Assembly: GCA_029983505.1 (NCBI GenBank)
Contig: JASBZK010000053.1
Coordinates: forward strand, 1-9,775
Reading direction: 5' to 3'
Length of the DNA stretch: 9,775 bases
From: Porphyromonas sp.
GTDB lineage: Bacteria > Bacteroidota > Bacteroidia > Bacteroidales > Porphyromonadaceae
Shown piece by piece: positions 1-8,246 of this stretch. Position 1 is the stretch's first letter, and each line of letters starts with the position of its first letter. A program made the position numbers and the translations under genes. The notes beneath the pieces were generated by a model, which saw only the letters and a program-made list of their open reading frames with translations, was not told where the DNA came from and searched no databases.

Positions 1-135
1 CTCTCCACTACTGACATCTCGACCGGTCGAACCAACACTTTTGACCTATAGGTCTGATATGAAAACCTGATTGCTTTACTTTCTCGAGACGAGTTTATAC
101 TGTTTCAGGAGGCGATAGCTCTTGGATGTCTATTG
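1..135. other. Left-edge intergenic or gene-end region with short palindromes
   Basis: No convincing gene is visible. Two plus-strand frames are open from the window edge and close at 49-51 (TAG) and 68-70 (TGA), so the last few codons of a convergent gene could lie here, but nothing in them is recognisable. Two perfect 12-bp palindromes, TCGACCGGTCGA at 19-30 and GACCTATAGGTC at 43-54, are separated by 12 bases, and CTCGAGACGAG at 83-93 forms a third small inverted repeat. They could be operator-like sites or 3' stem structures; their role is unknown. Confidence 0.35.
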
Positions 136-174
136 GCAAAGCGGGTTCGTCGTGATTGGACGAACCCGCTTTGC
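136..174 (-). terminator. Perfect 16-bp inverted repeat, probable operon terminator
   Basis: The arm at 136-151 is the exact reverse complement of the arm at 159-174, with a 7-base loop (gtgattg). The arms contain the core GCGGGTTCG and are GC-rich. The structure starts 38 bases past the stop codon of the last operon gene, where a terminator is expected. Neither side carries a clear run of T, so it is not a textbook intrinsic terminator. It may instead protect the 3' end of the mRNA or act in both directions if a gene converges from the left. A second small stem, AAGAC-ttt-GTCTT, lies at 193-205, between the stop codon and this hairpin. Confidence 0.7.
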
Positions 175-212
175 TGTGTCAAGAATTGCTTGAAGACTTT
201 GTCTTAATGTAT

Positions 213-1379
213 TTATGGCTTGGAGATGGGATCTACTTTGCGGAGCTTGAAGTTGTAGATCGCGTAGGGTTTCGGATTATCGGGATCCGGCCCCTCGTAG
301 GGAGCATTGTTATGGAAAATGAAAAATCCCGTGAGCTTTTTCAGAATCCTCTCTCCTGTGGCAAAGTACGTGGCAATATCCACTACTTCGTACTGAGTCT
401 TGAACTCGTAGTACAGATGTTCCTGCGCTATCTGATGACGAGCCGAGAAAGTCACGCTCGGATCTCTGTTTAAGAGTACCGCCCCCCCTGTGTCATCCGT
501 GACCTGAAAAGTCAGGTAGGGATCCAGTGGCAGCCTCTGTTGCCCCAAGACCATCGTCAGGCTGTCCCCGGATCTATTGACAATCAAGTCGGTCGCGAGA
601 CCCTTTAGGAGGAAAGTTTGGTTCTTGGTTAGTTCCACCAAGGAGACAGGAGCCTCTATTACTTGTGGCTCAAGGGTACCGTCTCCGATGACGGTGGAGG
701 TGAAAATGTAGTCGCCCAGAATATTATTCCAGGTAGCCTGAGTGATGATGTCTGCATCTTCGATCTTGAAGATGCCGAGCTGGCTGACCGTAAAGGTGGC
801 AGAGTTCATCCCCGAAGTGACCGTCACTTCCGCGGTGCGGGACTTGGTGGTCTCGTTGGCTTTCACGGAAACGGCAAGGTGGTTATTGGTTCCGAGCGTT
901 ACGGAGAGCCAATTTTTTGCTTTCTCCGGAACGTTGATGTCAAGACTGTTGTAGATCGTAAGAGGGAAAGTCTGAGTGGAAGCTTCTTCCTTGAACTCGA
1001 CAGCCCCGGGGATATCCAGCACATTCTTTACGCCTGTCTGGATCACCTGTATGCCGGTTTTGCCGGTTCCATCCGAGAGGACTACTTCTGTGGCTCGGTT
1101 CGTGGGAGTGAGATTTTCCGCCACGTGCAGAATAACCCTGTTGCTACTGAGAGAAGTGGTGAGCCAATCGGCATCCTTACTGACCTCTACGTTCACATTT
1201 TGACCTTCGAACTCGATGAACCCCTTGGAAGAAGTATGGTCGAAGTGAACCGTGCTGGCCGTTATCTTGGGACCGACGGAGAACGGAGCTTCGTCGGAAA
1301 TCTTCTTATCGCACGAGGATAAGCCGACCCCAAGCAGGGCAAAAAAGAGGGAATATATCAGTGTCAAATTCCTTTTCAT
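213..1379 (-). CDS. BACON-domain lipoprotein, last gene of the SusCD operon
   Basis: This is a 388-residue predicted surface lipoprotein. Residues 1-23 form a lipoprotein signal peptide with a charged start (MKRN), a hydrophobic core and the lipobox LSSC, so Cys23 should be lipidated. Two BACON-type Ig-like beta-sandwich domains follow, at about residues 38-116 and 120-203. Each has the typical Trp near the strand start (DADWL, KNWLSV), an N/T-rich middle and a closing motif of the VIQTG/VSQLG kind. BACON domains are known from Bacteroidota surface proteins and are thought to bind protein or carbohydrate, or to act as spacers. The remaining residues, about 205-388, are not recognised; they contain a run of beta-strand-like segments and end without a membrane anchor. 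The ATG lies 53 bases after the previous stop, consistent with one transcript. The likely job is substrate binding beside SusCD; the ligand is unknown. Confidence 0.88.
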   Translation of the reverse strand: MKRNLTLIYSLFFALLGVGLSSCDKKISDEAPFSVGPKITASTVHFDHTSSKGFIEFEGQNVNVEVSKDADWLTTSLSSNRVILHVAENLTPTNRATEVVLSDGTGKTGIQVIQTGVKNVLDIPGAVEFKEEASTQTFPLTIYNSLDINVPEKAKNWLSVTLGTNNHLAVSVKANETTKSRTAEVTVTSGMNSATFTVSQLGIFKIEDADIITQATWNNILGDYIFTSTVIGDGTLEPQVIEAPVSLVELTKNQTFLLKGLATDLIVNRSGDSLTMVLGQQRLPLDPYLTFQVTDDTGGAVLLNRDPSVTFSARHQIAQEHLYYEFKTQYEVVDIATYFATGERILKKLTGFFIFHNNAPYEGPDPDNPKPYAIYNFKLRKVDPISKP

Positions 1380-1432
1380 GACGATAGTGTCTATTTGGAT
1401 ATGGGTGTAAACCTAAAAAATAGAGAAGAGGG

Positions 1433-2938
1433 TTATTTTTTTGACTTTGCTTTGTGCAACACGGTCTGCCCCGGCAAAATGGCCCAAGGCTTGATGCCCT
1501 CTGTTACCGGAGTATTTCCTCTCAGTGTAATGAGACCCAAGATGGGATCCGCCCCCGTGGATCCGTTGTCTGTCAAGGTGTAGGCTCCGCCAAGCAACAT
1601 ACCCGGATCGGGTGTGCCGTCTTTTTTGACCGCGGGCACCGCTTCCAGACCATACCGGTTACCGCGCCAGATGCGACCGGCTTTGGAGACCACGACGAGC
1701 TCATAGGACTGACCATTTGCGACCACGTTCTGACCGCTAAGCCGGAGTGTCTTGTATTCTTTGGTGACTTCATCCGTCTCCGGATCCCGTTCCTGATGAG
1801 TGACCCACTGGAATACCAAGTCGTAGTCCATGTATCTCTCTCCGTTTTCTTTCACCTGAGACCGTGCAATGTAGGTGTGGTTGGGACCGGGATCCAAGAT
1901 GACGTACATGAAGTCTATCAGCGAAGTACTCGGAACCTGCATGAGGTACTGACCGAGGAACTTAGAGTACTCATCCCTCTCCGGATCTACGTGGGGACGG
2001 AACTCCACACCCGTGTCGGTCGTCCATACGGAAGTTTCGGGGTTGTAAGACAAACTTTTCACCCCCCTGAAAGGAGCCAGAGTGGTGGTGTTGATGAAAG
2101 CCTCTTCCTCCGGAGTGGGGTTTTCGCTGTAGGGCCACACGAGTTCGAGCTTGTCTTCTCCGAAGAAATAGGAGAGAAAGCTTTGTTCTGCATACGGGTT
2201 ATTGGGATCCGCGACTACGAAGCGGTTGTAATCGGGACTGGTGATGAGAAGCACCTCTTTTCCATTGAGGGTGCCGATCCAGCCGTCGGACTTGGCTTCA
2301 TAGAGTGCTTCGAAGTTGGAGGCTGTGGAGCGGTAGTCCATTACTCTTTGGAGGTACTCCTCGGGCGTGCCGTTGTCGGGGACGAAGAGCTCCATCTTGT
2401 TCATGGAGGTGCGTCCCTCCACGAGGATATGCTTGTCGTCGGTGATCTCCTGCACGACAAAGCCGTAGTCTCCTTGATAGCCCTTGCCCGTGCCGGCACC
2501 ATAGCCTACGTCGGAGTCTGCATAATAGGTAATGGGAGCCAGGTAACTCGGGAAACTGATTACGACGCCTTGGTCGTCGCGGATCTCGTAGGAGCCTTTT
2601 TCCCAGTCAATGGTGCCGTCAGCGGCTTCTCGCTCTCCGGTGGCAAGGGCGGTTCCGTCCTCCATGAACTTCACCAGAATGTTGTAGCCTCCGAAGTTCT
2701 TATTGGGTCCCGGAACATTCTTGAGTACCCAGCCCTCTTTCTGAGCGACCAGTACTTCTCTTACGTTTTTCATTTCTTCCGAGACACGCTCCGTGGAGCT
2801 CTTCCCGCCAAACGGATCATTGGTATCCTTGCAGGAAGAAAGAAGAAAAGGGGTAAGGGTCAACATCCCCGCCACCGCACCGCTCAGTATACGATGAGTA
2901 AGGGATATCCGGTGGGTAAAGTAGGGTTTTATTTTCAT
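1433..2938 (-). CDS. DUF4302-family lipoprotein
   Basis: This is a 501-residue predicted lipoprotein that I assign to the DUF4302 family by pattern. After a long signal peptide with the lipobox LSSC (Cys36), residues about 48-72 show the family's opening layout: an Arg-Val-rich helix, then a segment ending in EGW, followed by a GGYN..VKF.EDGTA strand pair at about 83-98. The rest is beta-rich with many Asp-Pro and Gly turns, and the C-terminus is basic (KAKSKK). Members of this family occur in SusCD operons of Bacteroidales with the HExxH lipoprotein; no biochemical role is established to my knowledge. The residues after Cys36 (KDTND) include acidic positions that fit surface export. The gene lies 47 bases downstream of the metallohydrolase gene. 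The first ATG (2938) is the natural start because the next in-frame Met, at residue 24, would remove most of the signal peptide. Confidence 0.85.
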   Translation of the reverse strand: MKIKPYFTHRISLTHRILSGAVAGMLTLTPFLLSSCKDTNDPFGGKSSTERVSEEMKNVREVLVAQKEGWVLKNVPGPNKNFGGYNILVKFMEDGTALATGEREAADGTIDWEKGSYEIRDDQGVVISFPSYLAPITYYADSDVGYGAGTGKGYQGDYGFVVQEITDDKHILVEGRTSMNKMELFVPDNGTPEEYLQRVMDYRSTASNFEALYEAKSDGWIGTLNGKEVLLITSPDYNRFVVADPNNPYAEQSFLSYFFGEDKLELVWPYSENPTPEEEAFINTTTLAPFRGVKSLSYNPETSVWTTDTGVEFRPHVDPERDEYSKFLGQYLMQVPSTSLIDFMYVILDPGPNHTYIARSQVKENGERYMDYDLVFQWVTHQERDPETDEVTKEYKTLRLSGQNVVANGQSYELVVVSKAGRIWRGNRYGLEAVPAVKKDGTPDPGMLLGGAYTLTDNGSTGADPILGLITLRGNTPVTEGIKPWAILPGQTVLHKAKSKK

Positions 2939-2985
2939 ATCGTAGTATATCGCAAATCAATGAGAAACTGTGGTTCTTTTCGGCA

Positions 2986-4170
2986 TCAATGTCCCTCTTC
3001 GCTTATTTTCTGTATCCTTGCGTACGCTTCGCTGTCGAAGAGCTGAAGGATGCGCTGGCAATTGGGGTTGTGGTATCCCTTTAGATTGGAAGCGTGAACC
3101 GCCTGATCGGTGGTGTACTCTATGGCGGGGGCTTGAAGCAGTTCCTTTTGGAGGTAGAAAGCCTTGGCGGCACGATCCACATCGAGGAGGTTATTGATGC
3201 CGGCCTTAAGCGGAGGCAGAGTGGCTCTTGCTCCGTTTTTCTCCGCGGCTCTGAGCATCTCCTGCCACGGGTCGAGAATCAGCTTCATCTTGGAGACGTT
3301 AGCTGTGCGGTTCTGCACATCGGCATGCAACTCGTCCATGTCTATACCCCAAGCAGTAAGCATGTAGTCTTTCATGATGACCATCTTCTCTTCCAGTTTC
3401 CTGCGACCGTCGGCACCGTTTTCACCCGCCATCCGGAGTACTTCGTTCAGTCTCTCGGTGGACATGGTGATGTAGTTGGCGGCGAGCTCTGTGAAGTCTT
3501 CCTCGGAGTTACTACCGGCATAGGGGGTGATGAAGCCCATTTGTGCGGATGCGGACTCGAGCCTGTTTTGCCAGGTGTTCTGGTCATAGTCCGTCTTGCT
3601 GATCTCCACGTAACGCACATCGTAGGCTTTGGCAGAGTGCAGAATATGCCCGAACTCATGGTGCATCGTGTGAAAGAAGAGACGGTTCATATCCGTGGGG
3701 GACGCCGGGTCGAATAGGTTCGCGGCATAGAAAGTCACCTTCAGACCGCCCTCTGCTGTCCCCAGGGTGTACGTACCATTGTCCTCATAAGCGGGAGAAC
3801 CGATCGGCATGATGATACGGGGGACATTGGCCTGGGTGAAGGAAATATCCGCCACCTGATCATACGCTTCCAGCCAGACGTACTTGAATGCCTTGGCCAG
3901 CATCATGCTCTTGTCCAGTTTTACCGGAGTAAGCATGTAGGAGTGGTCTATTTCCCTTGGTTCGGTTCTATAGATGTACTCGATGTTGTAGGGCTTTTGG
4001 ATACTGTCCATCAACCAAGTGGTGAACGGGTTGGAGACTTGCTCGCCCATGTCGATGGTCGTGATGTCGGAGTCCGGAGCGTTGCGATCGTCACAACCCG
4101 AAAGCGAAATCCCGAACAGCAGACCGCAAAGTGTCAATGGGAGACCTATAGTTCTAAAAACGGTATTCAT
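2986..4170 (-). CDS. Substrate import-associated zinc metallohydrolase lipoprotein (HExxH)
   Basis: This is a putative zinc-dependent peptidase on the cell surface, 394 residues from the chosen start. The catalytic motif HEFGH lies at residues 171-175, inside MHHEFGHILH. The segment EEDFTELAANYI at about 223-234 contains candidate glutamates for the third zinc ligand. The pattern matches the family of lipoproteins with HExxH that are encoded beside TonB receptors (I recall it as TIGR04549; related to Pfam Peptidase_Mx1). The signal peptide has the lipobox SLSGC with Cys26 and acidic residues after it (CDDRN). I chose the ATG at 4170 because an upstream in-frame ATG at 4260 would add 30 residues ahead of the signal peptide and overlap the SusD gene. 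After the family's usual ending, near WGIDMDEL (274-281), about 95 further residues continue to the stop, which seems longer than usual. The enzyme may trim proteins or peptides before import. Confidence 0.88.
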   Translation of the reverse strand: MNTVFRTIGLPLTLCGLLFGISLSGCDDRNAPDSDITTIDMGEQVSNPFTTWLMDSIQKPYNIEYIYRTEPREIDHSYMLTPVKLDKSMMLAKAFKYVWLEAYDQVADISFTQANVPRIIMPIGSPAYEDNGTYTLGTAEGGLKVTFYAANLFDPASPTDMNRLFFHTMHHEFGHILHSAKAYDVRYVEISKTDYDQNTWQNRLESASAQMGFITPYAGSNSEEDFTELAANYITMSTERLNEVLRMAGENGADGRRKLEEKMVIMKDYMLTAWGIDMDELHADVQNRTANVSKMKLILDPWQEMLRAAEKNGARATLPPLKAGINNLLDVDRAAKAFYLQKELLQAPAIEYTTDQAVHASNLKGYHNPNCQRILQLFDSEAYARIQKISEEGH

Positions 4171-4234
4171 TTCCAGAGTGATGTAAGGATAAGTTTTCTT
4201 TGAAAAAACGAGAGGGTCTTCATGTGGCGAATAG

Positions 4235-5770
4235 TTACTTGGTAGGATTGGGTTCCACACCGGCGGCTTCGTTGATGAGCGGTATCGGAAGCGCCCTTCT
4301 GGGGTCGTCCTTGGTGAGGGTCATGGGGACACCGTTCACCACGTTATGGGTGATCTCGATGCCGTACCGACGAATGTCCTCCCAGCGTTGTCCGCTTTCC
4401 AGAGTCTCGATCCTGCGTGCGTGCAGTACAGCGTGCATCAGGAGCGTCTGTGTACCTGCTTCAATGGTAAACGCAGGATTCAGGGGCTTGGTAACCGGGC
4501 TGTTTTTGGTGACCCGTGCCTGATAAAAGTCCGTGATTAACTTAGTGGAGTAGTCGATATTCGGTGCCCCGAATGCCTTGTACCACATTCCGAGATCTTT
4601 GGTCGCCGTGTCGTAATTCTTCAGCATCACGTTGGCTTCTGCACGGTAGAGGAGTGTCTCGTCGCCGTTGAAGGGGATATAACCTGTGTGGTAATAACCA
4701 GTGCCGGCAAGTCTGTCCAGCCACTCGATCATCGGATAGTACTTCACGAGGTAGATATTTTGGGAGTTGCCGAGCATGATGGGTGCAAAGACGGGCAATG
4801 CCGTTTGAGCCGCCGTACTCCACGGTCCGGGACCGTTGGTCGTCTGCTCCGAAGCTATCGCATCGGCATGTCCGTATCGGGGTGCATTGAAGATCTCCAC
4901 GAGGAAACCGGTAGTGATCGGAGTAATCAGGAAGTTTGCCGGATCTTCGTAAGACGAGTAGACGACCGGCCAAGAGGCTAAGTCGGAACCTATTTTTGCA
5001 GTAATCCCGGCATAGTCATAGAGATAGTTCTCCGGATTGCGTCCGAGAGCCAGATCCGCGTATTTGACCGCTTTCTGCCATTTCTCCGAGTAAAGAAAGA
5101 ACTTTGCGGCAAACGAGTTCGCGGCACGGCTGTTGAAGTGATAGGCGGGTACCTGGAATACTTCGTCATCCACCAGAGGCAACGCCTCGAGAATGTCCTT
5201 TTCTATCTCCGCATAGGTCTGAGCGAGCGTACCGCGGTCGTAGTGCTGACCGATCTTGCTCTCCAGCTCTTTCATATAGTGCACTCCGAGATGGTTAGCG
5301 GCAGTCGATGGGCTGTACGGAAGACAGAAAGCGTTCGCGAGGACGAAGTGGTTGTAGGCTCTCAGGAGGAGTGCTTCGGCTTTATAGGGAAGCAGTTCGT
5401 CGGGAGTCCCCATCTCCTCAATGGACTTGAGGGCGAGGTTGGCCACGGAGATACAGCCGTAGCAGTTCTGCCAGAGCTGTTCGCTGGATTCGTTGATGTT
5501 GTCATCCACCCCTTGCCAGAAGTAGTTTTTCTGGATAAAGGGGCTTCCGGAGGAGTAGTTGAATCCGTTATCTTGATAGTTGTCCGTACGGTGTTCGAAA
5601 AGGGGCATGGTACCCACCGTGGGATAACCATTCACAAGGAGGTCTTTTACTTTTTTTGGTTGATCAATCTTTGTGCGGCTGTCCGGCTCCACGTCAAGGA
5701 AGGAATCACATCCTGTGAGTAGCAGGATGCCGGAGAGGCAGAGAATGGTCGAAAGTGTTATCTTTTTCAT
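4235..5770 (-). CDS. SusD/RagB-family nutrient-binding outer-membrane lipoprotein
   Basis: This protein of 511 residues caps the SusC channel and captures its substrate at the cell surface. The signal peptide MKKITL...LLLTGC ends at the lipidated Cys21 and is followed by the family's typical DSFLDVEPDS. The N-terminal part contains the usual TPR-like helices (for example LRAYNHFVLANAF and the helices around EKWQKAVKYADLAL). The C-terminal part has the RagB/SusD ending, with the segment GQRWEDIRRYG and a final PIPLINEA followed by a short tail. The length is normal for the family. I place the start at 5770, not at the in-frame ATG at 5788, because the shorter form gives a clean n-region and lies 58 bases after the SusC stop. 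The ligand cannot be predicted from sequence by eye. Confidence 0.95.
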   Translation of the reverse strand: MKKITLSTILCLSGILLLTGCDSFLDVEPDSRTKIDQPKKVKDLLVNGYPTVGTMPLFEHRTDNYQDNGFNYSSGSPFIQKNYFWQGVDDNINESSEQLWQNCYGCISVANLALKSIEEMGTPDELLPYKAEALLLRAYNHFVLANAFCLPYSPSTAANHLGVHYMKELESKIGQHYDRGTLAQTYAEIEKDILEALPLVDDEVFQVPAYHFNSRAANSFAAKFFLYSEKWQKAVKYADLALGRNPENYLYDYAGITAKIGSDLASWPVVYSSYEDPANFLITPITTGFLVEIFNAPRYGHADAIASEQTTNGPGPWSTAAQTALPVFAPIMLGNSQNIYLVKYYPMIEWLDRLAGTGYYHTGYIPFNGDETLLYRAEANVMLKNYDTATKDLGMWYKAFGAPNIDYSTKLITDFYQARVTKNSPVTKPLNPAFTIEAGTQTLLMHAVLHARRIETLESGQRWEDIRRYGIEITHNVVNGVPMTLTKDDPRRALPIPLINEAAGVEPNPTK

Positions 5771-5804
5771 ACTAAAGAGTAGATACAAGTCAATGTCGTA
5801 TCAT

Positions 5805-5825
5805 CGAGTGGAATCTGTCCATTCG
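5805..5825 (-). other. Possible stem-loop between the SusC and SusD genes
   Basis: CGAGTGG (5805-5811) and CCATTCG (5819-5825) pair with one central mismatch around a 7-base loop, just after the SusC stop codon. A further ATGTCG/CGACAT pair (5793-5798 and 5824-5829) is an alternative fold that overlaps it. There is no T-run, so it does not look like a terminator. It may affect mRNA stability between the two genes, or be chance. Confidence 0.2.
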
Positions 5826-5828
5826 ACA

Positions 5829-8246
5829 TCAGAAGCCGAGTCTGACGGTGGCCGTAATCTGTCTGGGGACAGGCGCAGATACGCCGCCCGCGCGGAAGAA
5901 CTCGGGGTCTTGTCCGTTCAGCTTGGAATCCGAGTAGATGAGCCAGAGATTGGTGGCTTGAAGCTTCAGAGATGCGTTGCTGAGGGCAAGTCTTTCTATC
6001 CAGCTTTTGGGGAAGTTATAGGTAAGAGAAATTTCCTTGAGACGGATGAAATCTCCTTTTGCGACGCGTGCAGTGGAGTAGTTGTAGGCACTGTATGCCT
6101 GACGGATGCCCTGCACTTCGGTGACCTGCTCTCTATTGGCGATGACCGGAATGTCGGTGTGCTTCTCGTCGCCCGCGAAGCGCCATCTGTTCTCAAACTC
6201 CTTGGGTGTCGCTTCCAGGTCGTTGTACGACGAGGAGAAGACGGGGTCGAGACGGATCACGTTGCCACCGGAGTAGGTGAAGAAGACATTCAGACGGAAA
6301 TTCTTGTAGGTAAAGAGATTTCCGAAAGAGCCGTTGATGGTGGGATCAGTCGGACCTTCGTACTTGAGGAAGTCGAGGTTGGCGGGGTCGGACTCTTGGA
6401 AGTTCAGTGCCGAGATGTAGTTGGTGTGGTTGATGAGGAGCCCGTCTTTTCCGGTGAAAGTAGGCAGACCGTTGTTGTCGAGGCCGGCAAAAGGCATGGA
6501 GAAGAGGGCTCGTACAGGATAGCCTTCGCGTGCGAAACCGGTACCGGTGATGAAGCTCATCAGTCGTGTGCGGGTGTCGAGTGAAGTAACCTGATTGGCG
6601 TTGTAGCCGAAGATAAAGTCGGTCGTCCACCGGAAGTCCTTTGTCTCGATGTTGCGGGTACTCAGGGAGACTTCCACCCCGTGGGACTTCATCGTCACCA
6701 CGTTTCCGAAGCGCTGGTTCATACCGCCCACCCCTTCGGTGTTGATTACCCCGATGAGGTCGAAGTTATTACGGGTATACCAGTCTACGGCGAGGTTGAT
6801 GCGGTTGCTTAGGAAACCGAGGTCGGCACCGATGTTGAACTCATGTTTCTTCTCGTACGTGAGGTCTTCGTTCGCGAGTGCCTCGAGTCTCAGTGCAGTC
6901 TCCGAAGTCTGTGCCGCAGAGGGTCTCCAAGGCGTGTTCGCTTTGATGACGAGGTCGGCGTTGGCCATGGAGAGGTTCCCGGCATCCGCGGTTAGAGAGT
7001 AGGAGGTCTTCAGGGTGAAGTGGCTGAGGACTTTCTTCAAGTTATCCTTGAACCACGGTTCGTCGGAGGCATTCCATGCCCCGGAGATGTTCCAAGTGGG
7101 GAGCCAGCGGGCGGTACGGCTCGTGCCGAGGAGGTTCGTTCCTTCGTAGCGGAAAGTACCGTTAAGCGTATAGATTCCGTTGTAGGAGTAGGTAGCGGTG
7201 GCGAAATAGGCGTTGCTGCGGATGAGCGTATTTACCAGTGCGTAGTAGGGGGTGTTTTGCTCCTTCATCTGCTTGAATGCTTGAGGCACCCAGAATGCCG
7301 TCTCACCGTGGTTGTATTGCATCCCCCAGCCGTTGAACGCGTTCTGACTTCTCCTCTGCGAAGTGAACTCGAGACCTGCGTAGGTATTCATAATATGCAC
7401 GTCGTCAAACACCGTATTGTACTGGACGGATCCACGGAAATAGGTGCTGAACATCTCATTGCGACCCACGTCGTAGAATCCCCCCTGAGGCAGTACGGAG
7501 ATAGGAAGTGCATTGGGGTTGTCCGGGTCGGAGTAAAGCCAAGAGTTCTTCCGACGCATCTCCGCATCATCCATTGCCCGATAGGCCATGGCACGGTTGG
7601 AGTCTTCGGTGATTTTGTCTTCGGTAAAGGCGGTGGAGTAGTTGAGTGAAGCCACCCCTTGGAGTGTCATCCCCATGATCGGCTTATACTCGAGCATTCC
7701 TTGAAACTTAGTGTCGAGGACGCGCAGATCCATATAGTTATTTGCCAGTTCCTTGTGGATGTTGAAAGGTGCGTAGTTCCTCTGGTAGCTCTCATTTGGA
7801 TCCAGTGTCCTGCCCGAGTTGATCGCATAGGAGTAGGGGTTGATGTCAAAGCTTCTTGATACCGTACCGTTCACGGGATCCACCGCCTGTCCCAATGTGC
7901 CCGGAGCCATCTGTTTGCGGAAAGAGACGTTCCCGATCATGTTGGTGGAGAGCTTGTCCGTGATGTGGTAGGTATTATTGACGTTCGCGGTATAGCGAGA
8001 CACCTTGCTGGCTTCCATCCAGCCCGGGTCTGTCATCACGGAGAGAGAAGCGTAGGTCTGGCTCTTTTTCGATCCGATGGAGGCGGAGACGGAGTGGTTC
8101 ATCATGAGAGCCGGGCTGAAGAGCTCTTGGAACCAGTTCGTGTTCCTCAGCTCCGCCGCACGCAGATACTGCGTCTTGCCCTCGATGGTATTCGGCAGTC
8201 CAAAAGTATGGGATATGGGGTCGTATTGGTTGATCAGCTGGTACAT
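5829..8246 (-). CDS. SusC C-terminal part: 22-strand-type beta-barrel
   Basis: This 805-residue frame holds the barrel of the SusC transporter. It is named from its first ATG, but the homologous reading extends upstream to about 8266, where the break lies, so that ATG is internal and not a natural start. The content is typical of SusC barrels: alternating strands with Asn/Gly-rich periplasmic turns, the conserved stretches TARWLPTWNISGAW and LKTSYSLTADAG, and a final strand ending TATVRLGF with a C-terminal Phe, the usual signal for outer-membrane assembly. There are no internal stops. The stop TGA (5829-5831) lies 58 bases before the SusD start. If the frameshift is real, this part would lack a signal peptide and plug and could not reach the outer membrane. 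Confidence 0.85.
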   Translation of the reverse strand: MYQLINQYDPISHTFGLPNTIEGKTQYLRAAELRNTNWFQELFSPALMMNHSVSASIGSKKSQTYASLSVMTDPGWMEASKVSRYTANVNNTYHITDKLSTNMIGNVSFRKQMAPGTLGQAVDPVNGTVSRSFDINPYSYAINSGRTLDPNESYQRNYAPFNIHKELANNYMDLRVLDTKFQGMLEYKPIMGMTLQGVASLNYSTAFTEDKITEDSNRAMAYRAMDDAEMRRKNSWLYSDPDNPNALPISVLPQGGFYDVGRNEMFSTYFRGSVQYNTVFDDVHIMNTYAGLEFTSQRRSQNAFNGWGMQYNHGETAFWVPQAFKQMKEQNTPYYALVNTLIRSNAYFATATYSYNGIYTLNGTFRYEGTNLLGTSRTARWLPTWNISGAWNASDEPWFKDNLKKVLSHFTLKTSYSLTADAGNLSMANADLVIKANTPWRPSAAQTSETALRLEALANEDLTYEKKHEFNIGADLGFLSNRINLAVDWYTRNNFDLIGVINTEGVGGMNQRFGNVVTMKSHGVEVSLSTRNIETKDFRWTTDFIFGYNANQVTSLDTRTRLMSFITGTGFAREGYPVRALFSMPFAGLDNNGLPTFTGKDGLLINHTNYISALNFQESDPANLDFLKYEGPTDPTINGSFGNLFTYKNFRLNVFFTYSGGNVIRLDPVFSSSYNDLEATPKEFENRWRFAGDEKHTDIPVIANREQVTEVQGIRQAYSAYNYSTARVAKGDFIRLKEISLTYNFPKSWIERLALSNASLKLQATNLWLIYSDSKLNGQDPEFFRAGGVSAPVPRQITATVRLGF

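Noticed and set aside
1454..3046. A 530-codon plus-strand open frame antisense to the DUF4302 gene
   Set aside because: It lies almost wholly over a well-supported lipoprotein gene, has no domain or signal peptide, and its length follows from the codon use of the opposite strand.
5673..6584. A 303-codon plus-strand frame across the end of the SusC gene and the SusD start
   Set aside because: It is the shadow of two clear minus-strand genes; its composition is Val/Gly/Glu-rich as expected for an antisense frame and nothing is recognisable.
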